In this document: piece after piece, positions 8,951 to 18,965 of the stretch
Position numbering within the stretch: the stretch's first letter is position 1
How the letters are laid out: each line of letters starts with the position of its first letter
Source of the DNA: Dryomyza anilis
Lineage: Eukaryota; Arthropoda; Insecta; Diptera; Dryomyzidae
DNA length: 64,000 nucleotides
Assembly: GCA_951804985.1 (NCBI GenBank)
Contig: OX638135.1
Location: forward strand, 39,530,002-39,594,001
Direction of reading: 5' to 3'
Translations under genes and position numbers: made by a program
Notes under the pieces: generated by a model
Database searches by the model: none
What the model was told of the DNA's origin: nothing
What the model saw: the letters and a program-made list of their open reading frames with translations, nothing else

Positions 8951-11900
8951 ATGATATTTACTCAGATAAATATGCAACATTCTAAAGCTGCTACCGCTTT
9001 ACTAGGTAAGCGGCTCTCCATGTTGCATACATTACCTCACATCACAGCTATTCAAGAACCATGGGTGTATAACAAACGCATCTGTGGTCTTAGTGAACTA
9101 CGTGGTGAAACCATACTATACGATGAGCAAGCCGCAAGGCCTAGAAGCTGTCTTATAGTATCGAAACACTTTGCTGTCACTAAGTTAACCCAATTCTGTG
9201 GGCAAGACCTGGTGGCAGCAAAAGTGAGCTATGAAAGCGATAGTGGATGGAAACATCTGATTGTCGCCTCAGGCTACTTCCCCTATGACTCACTACTGCC
9301 TCCTCCGCCAAAGGCAATTGTTGAGCTCATAGAGTACTGTGATCTTAAGGAGACCGGCCTTATTCTTTGCTGTGACGCTAATGCTCAACACACTGTGTGG
9401 GGCAGCAGTAAATGCAACGCGCGAGGTACCAGACTCCTTGACTTCATCATGACCTCCAATCTGAACATTCACAACACTGGTAATAAACCCACTTTTGTGA
9501 CTGCTAGAAGACAGGAAGTGATTGACCTTACTTTGTCTAACTGTAGACTGAGAGAGTCAATCTTTAACTGGAAGGTTCTTAAAGAAGATTCTTTATCGGA
9601 CCACAGGTATATCGAGTTTCATACTGACCGAGAGGTGCTGTCCTCTATGACGGTAAGAAACCCCAGAAAAACGAACTGGGCACGCTTCAGACATGAACTT
9701 GAGAATTCCCTCAATATTCCTGTCAGAATTCGTACCAAAGAAAAAATTGAGACGTCCGTTCAAGTTATGAACGATGTCATAAATTCTAGTTTTGTACGAA
9801 CATGTCCGGTACGAAAAACGTTATCTAGACCTCCCGTTCCTTGGTGGAACGCTTGTCTTGAAACCTTGCGCAAGGATTCCAGAAAGCTTCTAAATAGGGC
9901 CCTAAGGAGCAACTTAGACTCTGACTGGTTTCTTTATCGAGCTAAGCAGAAAGAGTATAAGAAACGAATTCGTAAATCGAAAAGTGTTTCCTATAAAGAC
10001 TTCTGCAGTAGCATCGAATCCTGCAGTGAGACTAGCAGATTGGTCAAGTTTCTTAAAAGAGACCGAACTGCTCGACTGGACTCACTGCGGAGACCTGATG
10101 ACTCGTATACTGAGTCTAAGACAGAGGCACTCAGTGTCCTAGTTGAGACTCACTTTCCGGGAAATCAAATCCACATAGGGCCACTTTGTAATCCCAGCAC
10201 TGGGGACTGCAATAACAACTCTAATATGACAAAACATGACTGGCAGGTTGCCAGATTGGTTGTATACGATGAAGCTATCCAATACGCAGTGGCCTCTTTT
10301 GATGGCTTCAAGTCACCTGGACCGGATGGCATCTACCCAGTCATGCTACAGGAAGGTATAACCCAATTGCTACCATGCCTAAAGAAGATCTTTAGAGCAA
10401 GTCTCGCATGGGCATACATTCCGACATCCTGGCGTTTAGTTAAAGTAGCCTTCATTCCTAAAGTTGGAAGAGTAGACTATTCCATAGCCAAGAGCTTCAG
10501 ACCCATTAGTATGATGTCCTTCATACTAAAGTGTCTAGAAAGACTAGTTGAGCTGCACATCAGAAAAACATCGCTGTCAAGGTACCCACTATCATCAAGA
10601 CAACATGCCTACCAACGTGGAAAATCCTGTGAAACAGCATTGCAACATCTGGTTGGCCGGATCGAGCATGCTTTTCAGAGGAAGATGTACGTGATGGGCA
10701 TATTTGTTGACATCGAGGGTGCTTTTGATAATGCGACTTTTGATGGAATGTGTGACGCAGCTAGAAGGCATGGAATAGATGAAACATTGGTCAAATGGCT
10801 AAGGTCAATGCTAATGTTTAGGACCATCACTTCGGAGGCGGAGTGCGGTCAGTATATTATGGCAGGGGTGAATAGAGGTTGTCCTCAAGGAGGCGTTCTC
10901 TCCCCCCTGCTCTGGTGTATGCTGGTTGACTCTCTAGTCAACGATCTCGATGGACCAGGTGTCTATTCCCAGGCCTATGCAGATGATGCTGCCATTCTTG
11001 CCACAGGCTTTTCCCTCAATGAGGTGTGTGTTAAAACACAAAACTCGTTGAACCGAATTGACAGCTGGTGTACTGCAAACGGACTTTCCGTCAACCCTCA
11101 CAAAACAGGGATTGTTCTCTTCACTAGGAAAAGAATAATGACAGGATTATCTCTACCAGTACTTAAGGGTGTCACTATTCCTCTGTCTAACGAAGTAAAA
11201 TATCTGGGCTTAACTCTAGATAGTAAACTACTTTGGACAAAACATGTTGAAAATAAAATTTCGCGAGCATTGAATGCCTTCTGGCAATGCAGAGGAATTT
11301 TTGGGAAGACATGGGGACTATCGCCGAGCAAAACCTTATGGATTTACACGGCAATGATAAGACCGATGATATCATATGCATCGGTAGTCTGGTGGAACAA
11401 GCTGTCGCGAAAATGCGTTACAACTAGTCTTGCCAAGATTCAGAGAACTGTGTGTCTGGGTGTTACGGGTGCCTTTCCCACTACACCTGGTCCAGCACTG
11501 AATGCAATCTTAAACCTACCACCACTTGACATCTTCATCAGAGGCGAAGCCATGAAAGGCTGCTGGAGACTAAAACGAGGTGGTTTCTGGTTTAATGTTC
11601 CCTGGAATATCTCTGACATTGCACTTGACACTCCATTAGACACCTGTCTACTGGAGATGCCCTCTGATGCAATGATAACGGAAATATTACCAAGACGAAA
11701 TTTTGAGGTCTGCCAACCTGACATTGAAGACTGGCTAACGCCTGACTGTGAGCCAGGTACAGGGTCACACCGCATTTTCACAGACGGCTCCAGAACCGAT
11801 CAGGGATCTGGTGCTAGAGTGTTTGTGGAACCAGATGACCGCAGACTTCACTTCGCCTTAGGCGACAATGCCTCGGTATTTCAAGCCGAAGTCTATGCTA

Positions 11901-12601
11901 TACTTATGGCTATGGACTACATTGCGGATAATAGATGGCAGAACAGGGCTATATCAGTTTGCAGCGATAGTCAGGCTGCTCTTATGGCTTTGAACAACCA
12001 GGTCATCACATCCAAAATTGTACGTCAATGCAGATCACGTCTCAATTGTGTTGTTAAATACAATACACTGAAACTGATTTGGGTGCCGGGCCATAAAGGA
12101 GTTTCGGTCAATGAAACATCTGACGAACTAGCACGTGCTGGATCTGAGGATAATCCATTTGGACCAGAACCTGTGCTTGGACTACCTGCATCTACGGGAA
12201 AATTCGTCATCAGCTCTTGGGTCGCCTCCGCACACAAGAGCAGATGGCTCAATGAGACGAAATGCAGATTCTCCAAGCTCATGACACCGACGATAACCAA
12301 AAGATCGGCCTCGTTTCTACTTTCCTTAAGTAGAAAGGAGTGCAGAAAACTGACGGGACTTCTAACGGGACACAACGCATGTGAAAAACACATGAACGCA
12401 ATCGGCCTGGCCGAAACCGCCTTATGTTCTGCCTGCTACGAAGAAACTGGCACCACAGAGCACTATCTCTGTGACTGTCCAGTATTTTCTAGAATAAGAG
12501 GGCAGATCTTTGGCACAGACTTGATGAGAGAGGATCAGCTTCACTCTCTATCACACAATAGCCTTCTTAGATTCAATAATGAATCTAAGAAGTATCATTA
12601 A
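8951..12601 (+). CDS. LINE ORF2 polyprotein, 1216 aa: endonuclease, reverse transcriptase, RNase H, zinc motif
   Basis: Carries out target nicking and reverse transcription. Residues 1-225 are an APE-type endonuclease: QINMQHSKAA, IQEPW, CDANAQHTVWGS and SDHRYIEF. Reverse transcriptase lies at about 440-760: SPGPDGIYPVML, SFRPISMMSF, DIEGAFDN, GCPQGGVLSPLLW and the catalytic YADDAAIL. RNase H lies at about 940-1075: FTDGSRTDQGSG, QAEVYAILMAMD, CSDSQAAL and WVPGHKG...NETSDELARAG, so the D-E-D-D set is present. A C-terminal cysteine motif (CSACYEETGTTEHYLCDC) ends the protein. The frame is unbroken over 3.65 kb. Length is normal for LOA/I elements. Confidence 0.92.
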   Translation: MIFTQINMQHSKAATALLGKRLSMLHTLPHITAIQEPWVYNKRICGLSELRGETILYDEQAARPRSCLIVSKHFAVTKLTQFCGQDLVAAKVSYESDSGWKHLIVASGYFPYDSLLPPPPKAIVELIEYCDLKETGLILCCDANAQHTVWGSSKCNARGTRLLDFIMTSNLNIHNTGNKPTFVTARRQEVIDLTLSNCRLRESIFNWKVLKEDSLSDHRYIEFHTDREVLSSMTVRNPRKTNWARFRHELENSLNIPVRIRTKEKIETSVQVMNDVINSSFVRTCPVRKTLSRPPVPWWNACLETLRKDSRKLLNRALRSNLDSDWFLYRAKQKEYKKRIRKSKSVSYKDFCSSIESCSETSRLVKFLKRDRTARLDSLRRPDDSYTESKTEALSVLVETHFPGNQIHIGPLCNPSTGDCNNNSNMTKHDWQVARLVVYDEAIQYAVASFDGFKSPGPDGIYPVMLQEGITQLLPCLKKIFRASLAWAYIPTSWRLVKVAFIPKVGRVDYSIAKSFRPISMMSFILKCLERLVELHIRKTSLSRYPLSSRQHAYQRGKSCETALQHLVGRIEHAFQRKMYVMGIFVDIEGAFDNATFDGMCDAARRHGIDETLVKWLRSMLMFRTITSEAECGQYIMAGVNRGCPQGGVLSPLLWCMLVDSLVNDLDGPGVYSQAYADDAAILATGFSLNEVCVKTQNSLNRIDSWCTANGLSVNPHKTGIVLFTRKRIMTGLSLPVLKGVTIPLSNEVKYLGLTLDSKLLWTKHVENKISRALNAFWQCRGIFGKTWGLSPSKTLWIYTAMIRPMISYASVVWWNKLSRKCVTTSLAKIQRTVCLGVTGAFPTTPGPALNAILNLPPLDIFIRGEAMKGCWRLKRGGFWFNVPWNISDIALDTPLDTCLLEMPSDAMITEILPRRNFEVCQPDIEDWLTPDCEPGTGSHRIFTDGSRTDQGSGARVFVEPDDRRLHFALGDNASVFQAEVYAILMAMDYIADNRWQNRAISVCSDSQAALMALNNQVITSKIVRQCRSRLNCVVKYNTLKLIWVPGHKGVSVNETSDELARAGSEDNPFGPEPVLGLPASTGKFVISSWVASAHKSRWLNETKCRFSKLMTPTITKRSASFLLSLSRKECRKLTGLLTGHNACEKHMNAIGLAETALCSACYEETGTTEHYLCDCPVFSRIRGQIFGTDLMREDQLHSLSHNSLLRFNNESKKYH

Positions 12602-12690
12602 AAACCAGGGAACTGGGTCACAGCACAATGGATATAACCCTGTCTGAGTGCAGTGGCTCTATTTTTTATCCCACATTAAAAAAAAAAAAA

Positions 12691-12790
12691 ATACCTTCGG
12701 CATTGAGTTCACTGTACTCTCTTTTATTCTCTGTGGCTCTATTTTAAATGTGTGTTGAGTAGGAGGTATATCTGAAGCATTTTTCGAAAC
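12691..12790 (-). pseudogene. Second part of the Jockey ORF1 remnant split by the LINE
   Basis: Starting with the right TSD (12691-12699), the sequence on the minus strand corresponds to the stretch just upstream of the zinc knuckles, as seen at 18185-18240 in the sibling copy (shared TTCTCTGTGGCTC and GTGTGTTGAGTAGGA on the plus strand). Comparison with the sibling also shows about 16 bp missing beside the insertion point. Confidence 0.7.
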
Positions 12791-12924
12791 CAGAAAATTT
12801 AAATGTTTCAAACGAATAAATTGGCGATAGTCTGCATGATGGAACTGAGGATTAGTTCGGAAGATAATATAAATTCTGGATTTAAAACTGCTGACAGCGA
12901 TTCTTCCACATCAGAAGGCGACAG

Positions 12925-13135
12925 TTGAACCACCGATACGGTCATCGCGAACAACGAACAACACAAGCTGAAGAACCTTCGACATTCAAGGATGCAGTTT
13001 CGGGGCCTGAGAGAGAACAATGGCGAACAGCAATGATGGACGTAATAAATTCCATGTTTTTCGCAAAAAATACGGAGAAGACTACCATCAAATTTTCGCA
13101 CCAGTCGTCAAGCATACCACTCTGAAAACTCTATG
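12925..13135 (+). pseudogene. Copia-type Pol fragment (start of reverse transcriptase)
   Basis: EEPSTFKDAVSGPEREQW is the conserved opening of Copia RT (EEP...F..A......W). After a frameshift and internal deletion, another frame reads KYGEDYHQIFAPVVKHTTL, the next conserved RT block. The piece breaks off at the MITE. The rest of the same element resumes at 13485. Confidence 0.75.
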
Positions 13136-13192
13136 GCCATAACATCATAAAGGGTTTTCAATAAGAGCGCTACAAAAGTTTTTTTCAAGGGT

Positions 13193-13448
13193 TTTTCAAC
13201 AGGAACGCTACAAAAGTAGAGCGACAGGGATAGCAAACGACGTCATATTGCAAACCTTAAGGTTTGCCATTTCATGATGGAAAGATAAACGAATTCGAAT
13301 TTCGGTAGTAAATTTTAATAATTTCGACTCGTTGTTTGCACTATCATGAAATGGCAAACCTTACTGAAGAGAAATGTCAAAAGAGCGCCAAGAATTATGG
13401 CGTCGTTGTTGTCCCTGTCGCTCTACTTTTGTAGCGTCCCTGTTGAAA
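13193..13448. mobile_element. MITE with 37-bp terminal inverted repeats, inserted in the Copia remnant
   Basis: The left end 13193-13230 (TTTTCAACAGGAACGC... GCGACAGGGA) and the right end 13412-13448 (TCCCTGTCGCTC... CTGTTGAAA) are near-perfect inverted repeats. A nested inverted pair, AAGGTTTGCCATTTCATGAT at 13259 and its complement at 13343, lies inside. A partial extra copy of the terminus occurs just outside at 13151-13180. There is no coding capacity, so it is non-autonomous. Superfamily not determined. Confidence 0.85.
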
Positions 13449-13484
13449 GTGGGCCATCCATGTCAAAGAGATTAGGTTGAAGTC

Positions 13485-13990
13485 AAAAGGGTACTGAAAT
13501 ATCTAAAGGCAACTCAGAACTTAAAATTATGTGTTGGTACCAAAAATAACTTAAACCTTGTCGCATACACTGATGCGGATTGGGCTGGTGATCCAGAAAT
13601 GCTCAAGTCAACTAGTGGATACAAATTTATGCTGGGTACCGCAACAATCAGTTATGGAAGTCGCAAACAATCAAACACAACATTATCTTCAACGGAAGCG
13701 GAATTGGTTGCACTTACAGAAGCGACCCAAGAAGCTGTTTGGCTTTCAAGACTACTATTGGAACTTGGGATGACAAATTTTAATCCTGTAATCTACGAGG
13801 ACAACCAAAGTTGCTTGAAAAATTATGGAAGGTGAAAAAGTCAATCGATGTTAAGTATTTCTACGCTAGAGAAATTCGCAATTCTGGAGCCGTACAGTAC
13901 ATTTATTGTCCAACTGAAGATATGGTCTCGGATATGTTAACTAAACCTTTAGCAAAAATTAAACTTTGTAAATTTAGAGATTATTATTAA
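13485..13990 (+). pseudogene. Copia Pol C-terminal region (RNase H), decayed
   Basis: The frame reads YTDADWAGDPE, SRKQSNTTLSSTEAE, EATQEAVWL and YEDNQSCLK, the RNase H signature of Copia elements. After a frameshift near 13818 it continues VKYFYAREI and MLTKPLAK to a stop near 13989. The D, E and D residues are present, but the frame is broken and the upstream RT is largely deleted. A purine tract AAAAAGAGG follows directly, then the putative LTR. Confidence 0.85.
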
Positions 13991-13997
13991 AAAGAGG

Positions 13998-14220
13998 TGT
14001 TGAATGTATATAAAATACTTTAATAATTTATACTGTACAAACACTTTTTGTATTTAATCGAATGTTACTTATTTTTAAATATGAAAATAATTTTCACTAC
14101 TTCGAAAAAAATATTCTTCAAACTTAGTCGTGTGTGCCTTCTATTTAATTGTATTTACAAGAGTATGTATGTTCTTCTAAATATGTATGATTTGAGAAGT
14201 TCATACAAAGTGAATGGCAA
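13998..14220 (+). repeat. Probable start of the Copia 3' LTR
   Basis: After the polypurine tract the sequence begins TGTTGAATGTATATAAAATAC, which has the TG start of an LTR and a TATA-like TATAAAA. No matching 5' LTR lies in the window, so the right border is a guess based on where Jockey sequence begins. Confidence 0.4.
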
Positions 14221-14800
14221 ATATTGTCTTATCTTAAATAGTTACCCAGTGTACCAAACCTTCTCAAATGTCTGGCTTATGTCTAAAAATGCAGCAGTAC
14301 AGTATTGCTTATTTTCAAGTGCGTTTATTATTGGTTTGTAAACCTGAGGGACATGTTTAATTTTGGAATGTTGTTCTCTGAATCCAAACTGTTGTTGTGG
14401 TATAAGGTTGCATTTTCTACAATGGGTTTTAGTTTGATGAAAAGCAATTTTTGAAATACTTTGATAGTAACTGGTAGGCGATTGATTGGTCGGTATCATG
14501 TTACTGCTTCAGCCGTTTTACCTGGTTTTTGAATCAGGATCACCTGTTCTACTTTCCATTGTATTGGCATTTGAACACATCTTAGGATTGCATTGTGTAT
14601 TCAGGTATTTGTCTGTTATGGATTTAAGAGGGATATCTACATTATGTCGAAATTTTACCCAGTTTGTTTTTTTTTATTGTGTAGCGAAGATGGGTTCATT
14701 TTTGTTACAGGCTCCGAACTCAATGCCATCAATATTGGTGAGTGCTAAGTTGACAGATCTACGCGCTGCAATAAAATGGCTCTCCCAAACATAATTTTGC
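14220..14800 (-). pseudogene. Jockey-clade reverse transcriptase remnant
   Basis: Minus-strand frames read QQQFGFREQHSKIKHV, LENKQYCTAAFLDISQ and, further upstream in other frames, YRPIN and VILIQKPGK, the RT fingers/palm blocks of Jockey ORF2. The order is correct but frames shift several times. The catalytic YADD part is missing. It may belong to the same decayed copy as the endonuclease piece at 15735-16400. Confidence 0.7.
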
Positions 14801-15734
14801 AGGCACTAAAATGCATGTTTGGATTTTTATGTACACTTTATATATATTAGCCTGATAAATCATCTGTAAACAGGGTTGTATTGAGACTGGAACAGTGTTG
14901 TAATGAGCTCTGATTGCCCCTTAAAATGGTGTATATTCTAATATTTAGAAACATAATAATTACTAAATCCAAACAAAATAAATATTTGAACCGAAACCTA
15001 AATATGTTTAAAATATAACATGATTTGTAATGACCTGAATATAAATATGTTTCCAGAGAAACATATCAGTTGTTTCAGTTCAAAAAGTAGTATGTTTGCA
15101 TAAAAACATTTCTAAATATTTTTGGAAAGGAATCCTGAAAACAAAATAAAAATAAAATATGGTTTTTTTTATTCATTTTTATTAAAAATCATTAAACATG
15201 CACAGTGGGAATTAATAATATTTGAATCCATATACAAATTTTTAAATGCATAAATAAATAATTCAATTAAAACTGCAAGTACAAGTCTCAGTGCAGCACA
15301 TAGCGTTGTCAAGGAATTCGCGGAGCCTGTTGCAAAAACCATGCCGAATTCTGTTTGAAAATAGAAGCGCTGATTTTTCAGTTGTGGTTTTTTTGATGAA
15401 ATATCCGTGTCGGCTTTTCACAATATTTTTAGAAAAACATTCGGGAACAATTAAATTATATACTTCACTATTAAATGATATTATTTGTTACTATTTGTAT
15501 TTTTTGTACCACAATTTGTATATTTTTTAACATATTTATGATAAGTTTGACAGATTCTGCTGGGGAATATATAAAATGTTTACACATAGTAATATGTTAT
15601 TACCATCTGAACAATAATTTATTTATGATTTCGTATAATTTTTTAATTACATTCAAACATATTCAAACAAATCTTTTCTATCCATGTAGGCATGAATATG
15701 CTGTTAGTTTAATATGCTGAATATGCTGTTAGAT
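14801..15734. other. AT-rich interval without recognisable gene
   Basis: No motif-bearing frame is found on either strand. The frames at 15291-15720 are AT-rich and low in complexity. The stretch lies between two Jockey ORF2 pieces on the same strand, so it could be their strongly decayed middle part or an insertion. Confidence 0.4.
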
Positions 15735-16400
15735 TATGGAGCAGGCGATGACATCTGGAATTTTATTTCTATCGGAGCGCCAGTATCTCCAGTTCTCCAA
15801 TGGAGATGTGCTTTAGATTAGTATCTATTATTGTTTTATAGAGTTCGCGACCTTTTGGAATAATTGTTCTCGATCACCTTTACGTTTCGCATTATAATCA
15901 TAAACATCTATAAATCTTACACCAAGTGTTTGATAGAAATGTTCGTGCTGGAATTTTTTATTGCATGCCTCGGGGGACAGTATGTCGACACAATGGTGAG
16001 TGGGCCGGTCTGATCGCGCAGAGTGATACATATTGCTTGCATATGTGGTTGTTGATAGTTTTCATTCATTAGGGTGATGCAAAACTTTATTATATGATTA
16101 AATTTTTGTACTTTTAAATTTAAATATTAAAACAAAAAGCGCTAACGATTTTGAAATGAAACTTTTCTGAATTCAATAGCTAAATGTCCAGTGCACATAA
16201 TAGACATAATTTAATTGCGCGCATGGGTCATTTGTAATGGTCCAATTTAATTCAAGATGAAATTCCTACCTGATAAATTTATTGTGATGCTTTTGTGTTT
16301 AAAATGGGTTTCTGATATCATCATTATATCAATATGTGCGTTTGTGACATGATGCAAAAGACCATTCGCGTTCCAAACTGCTAACCGTATAGATCGACAT
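15735..16400 (-). pseudogene. Jockey-clade endonuclease domain remnant
   Basis: Reading the minus strand from 16400 downward in shifting frames gives NGLLHHVTNAHIDIMMIS then ETHFKHKS (N-terminal endonuclease), GPLTIVSTYCPPRHAIK, TLGVRFI...DYNAKR, and last YWRSDRNKIPDV. These are the EN blocks of Jockey ORF2 in correct order. At least four frameshifts occur. The 67-codon frame at 15828-16031 is a product of this decay, not an independent gene. Confidence 0.75.
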
Positions 16401-16545
16401 GTGTGACGAGTGTTGTTAGAAGATTCAACATAGTTCCCATGTTAAGGTAGGGTGTCCGTGCTATCTTTCGCTATCACTCGTCATCACTATTTCGTTGTGA
16501 TACCGAGTGATAGCAAAAGGTCAAATGTTTCAACTTTCAATAGCT
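16400..16545. repeat. Second copy of the 6770-6915 dispersed repeat
   Basis: GTGTGACGAGTGTTGTTAG through CAAATGTTTCAACTTTC matches the first copy with scattered substitutions. The inverted second half seen at 6954-6979 is not present here, so this copy is truncated or the first one is a composite. Confidence 0.65.
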
Positions 16546-17435
16546 AATATTTGATAATTTTGTTTTCACTAATTTGCGAATAAAATGTCCACTATGAAAA
16601 AGCGAAAAGTAATAAAAAAATAAAATAAAAAAAAAACGAGATGTCGGTATTGATCACCTTTAATATAATACACAAAATGAATTTTGTTTCCAAAGGGTAC
16701 TGAGATATGTACACCTTCCTAAAATCAGAGACCAAAAATAATTAATTTTTTCAAATTTATGTGTAAAAAGTCATTGTTAGAAATGATGGCACTGTAAAAC
16801 AAAGCGTACCATTAGATAATATTCGATGAACATTTTTAATTTATGGTCTTATTTTTATTATAGGACTGTTAAATTTTAAAATATTTTTTAATAATTATAT
16901 TTGAGAAATATAAATAAAAGTTTGAATTAAAGTCAAAAATAATTATTTTTGATAAATACTTTCAAAATTCAAATATAATTTTTATTTTAGATACATATTT
17001 ATTAAAACCAAAATAAATTATTATTTTTGATATATATATATGGAAAAAAAGTCGTTACTCCTACCAAAAAATCTCCAAACAAACAAACAAACAAATTGGC
17101 TGAACTTTAGATTAGCGGATGAAGTGAAATATTTTTTCTTCAAACTATCCCCTCTGTTTGGGTCCCAGACTAAATTGGGGCGCGGTCGGACTTGTGGTAC
17201 CCCAGATAAATCGAAACCTTATACACCTACCTATATGAACATGTAGGTACTGAAATGAAAGATATTGATCTCACGGTTACTATGTTATTATGTTCATGAT
17301 TCGATAACACAGTAACCTCAGGACCCTGTTTAGTTTTAACAACTGAGTTCATTTTACACACGAATAATATATAGATACAAGTGTGGGTACCCAAACGAAA
17401 AGAAATTTAATCAGAAGTCTATTATACGCTTTGTT
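16546..17435. other. AT-rich spacer with one hairpin
   Basis: No coding sequence supported. GGTTACTATGTTAT (17275-17288) and ATAACACAGTAACC (17305-17318) form a 14-bp stem with one mismatch around a 16-nt loop. A small GC-richer patch (about 17150-17230, GGGGCGCGGTCGG) stands out but has no recognised identity. Confidence 0.4.
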
Positions 17436-17439
17436 TTTT

Positions 17440-18412
17440 AAGCAAATAAAATGGTTGATTTAAAGAAAAAAAATTGGTTTAAAGAAGTACAGTTGTGTAT
17501 AATTCATTATTCACTGTATTTACAACAACAAATCCAACAACTACAAAACCAACAACAGCAGCAACAACAACAGCTGGTGAGTCCACATCTGGTTATTCAA
17601 AACAACCCAAATATATTAGAAAACTCGATAAATACCATAAAGAAAGCCCAACCAGGAAGAAGAGCAAGATATAGTTCAAATAATAGCACTAACATGAACG
17701 CAAAGAAAGACTAAACTCGTATATTATTGGCTGGGAACACCACTGACTGATAGAAATAAGAGATTCTCTGAACTGGCTGATGATGAGCCTGACGCTGAAT
17801 TCATTTCTGAATCAATTTTTGTACATGGTGTATCTCAAATTCAACCTATACCAGAATTGTTCGAGAATATAAGCAAAAATGGTTACGATTTAAAAATGTT
17901 AACAATGAAGAAGTTACAATCCAACCAAAAACTGTTGAAAAATTTCTCGTTAATTACAAAAGCCCTAAATGCACATTTAAGCTTTAATGTAATGCTAGAG
18001 GCATACACTTCTCAACGCCTGTGGAAGAAATAAAAGATGGGTCAACAAGGGTCATGAAATTGTAAATATTTGCAACAATAAACAGCGCCAATCAAGAAAT
18101 CCCACTCCATTATTATTTGTCAATTTAAAACCAAATGCCAATAATAAAGACGTTTATCAGATAAACGTCCTACTCAACACACATTTAAATAAGAGCCACA
18201 GAGAATAAAAGAGAGATACAGTGCATTCAATGCCGAAGGTATGGGCACACTTAGGCGTACTTCCATCCTAGCCCACGTTGTGTAAAGTGCGCAGGAAATC
18301 ATGTCACCTCTGATTGTTTACGAAAAAACAAATCGAATGACGTAAAGCGTGTACTCTACAATGAAAATCATCCTGTCAACTACAAAAGATGTACAGTCTT
18401 TAAAGAACAGTT
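17440..18412 (+). pseudogene. Jockey-type LINE ORF1 remnant, longer sibling copy
   Basis: It starts with a glutamine-rich frame (17451-17714) and passes WLGTPLTDRNKRF, a decayed mid-domain (PRE_C2HC-like region, about 17880-18170), then QCIQCRRYGHT, CVKCAGNHVTS and the partner knuckle near 18300-18400. The order matches Jockey Gag-like proteins. Several frameshifts and stops are present. It ends abruptly at the minisatellite. It supplies the uninterrupted version of the site where the LINE inserted at 7331. Confidence 0.75.
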
Positions 18413-18900
18413 TGCGCCTTTTTCTATATTTTGCGCACTTCTGTAGAGGCGCAAAAATTTTGTAAATTAGGCGCATTTGCAATTTTATGCTTTTTTGAAC
18501 ATTTTGCGCCTTTCTCTATATTTTGCGCCCTTCTATAGAGGCGCAAAAATTTTGTAAATTAGGCGCATTTGCAATTTTATGCTTTTTTGAACAATTTGCG
18601 CCCTTCTGTAGAGGCGCAAAAATTTTGTAAATTAGGCGCATTTGCAATTTTATGCTTTTTTGAACATTTTGCGCCTTTCTCTATATTTTGCGCCCTTCTG
18701 TAGAGGCGCAAAAATTTTGTAAATTAGGCGCATTTGCAATTTTATGCTTTATTGAACATTTTGCGCCTTTTTCTATATTTTGCGCCCTTCTGTAGAGGTA
18801 GAAAATTTGCAATTTTATGATTTTAGGAATTTTGCGCCTTTCTCTATAGTTTCCGCTCTTTTTAAAAAGCGCAAAATTTGAATATTAGGCGCATTTTTTT
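18411..18900. repeat. GC-punctuated minisatellite, 92-bp unit, about 5 copies
   Basis: Units start TTTGCGCCTTT at 18411, 18503, 18595, 18668 and 18760. The third unit lacks about 20 bp, which makes its spacing 73. Each unit has GCGCC/GGCGC pairs (TTTTGCGCCCTTCTGTAGAGGCGCAAAA) that can pair into a short stem. A degenerate sixth unit follows to 18900. Confidence 0.9.
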
Positions 18901-18965
18901 CATGTTGAGTTTTTTTTTTAATTTGTTTGAAAAATTCAAAAGTGCGACTTTTTTTTTTTTGATAA

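Larger units (their letters stand above)
7331..12690 (+). mobile_element. Full-length LINE (LOA/I-like group), both ORFs open
   Basis: About 5.36 kb: a 5' UTR of 200 bp (TGGTGGTTACCTTGACGTGG start), ORF1 (7531-8913), 37 nt gap, ORF2 (8951-12601), a 3' UTR ending ATCCCACATTAAA and an A-run. It is flanked by the TSD ATACCTTCG. An endonuclease plus RT plus RNase H plus C-terminal CCHC layout places it in the LINE groups with RNase H (LOA or I like). A 5'-truncated sibling lies at 37418-39957. Absence of stops in two long frames suggests recent activity; that is inference. Confidence 0.9.

Noticed and set aside
15828..16031. 67-codon minus-strand frame that looked like an unknown conserved gene
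   Set aside because: Its blocks and those in the neighbouring frames align in order with the Jockey endonuclease, so it is a frameshift product of that relic.
17275..17318. 14-bp stem considered as part of a tRNA or small RNA gene
   Set aside because: No cloverleaf, no A/B box and no terminator could be found around it.
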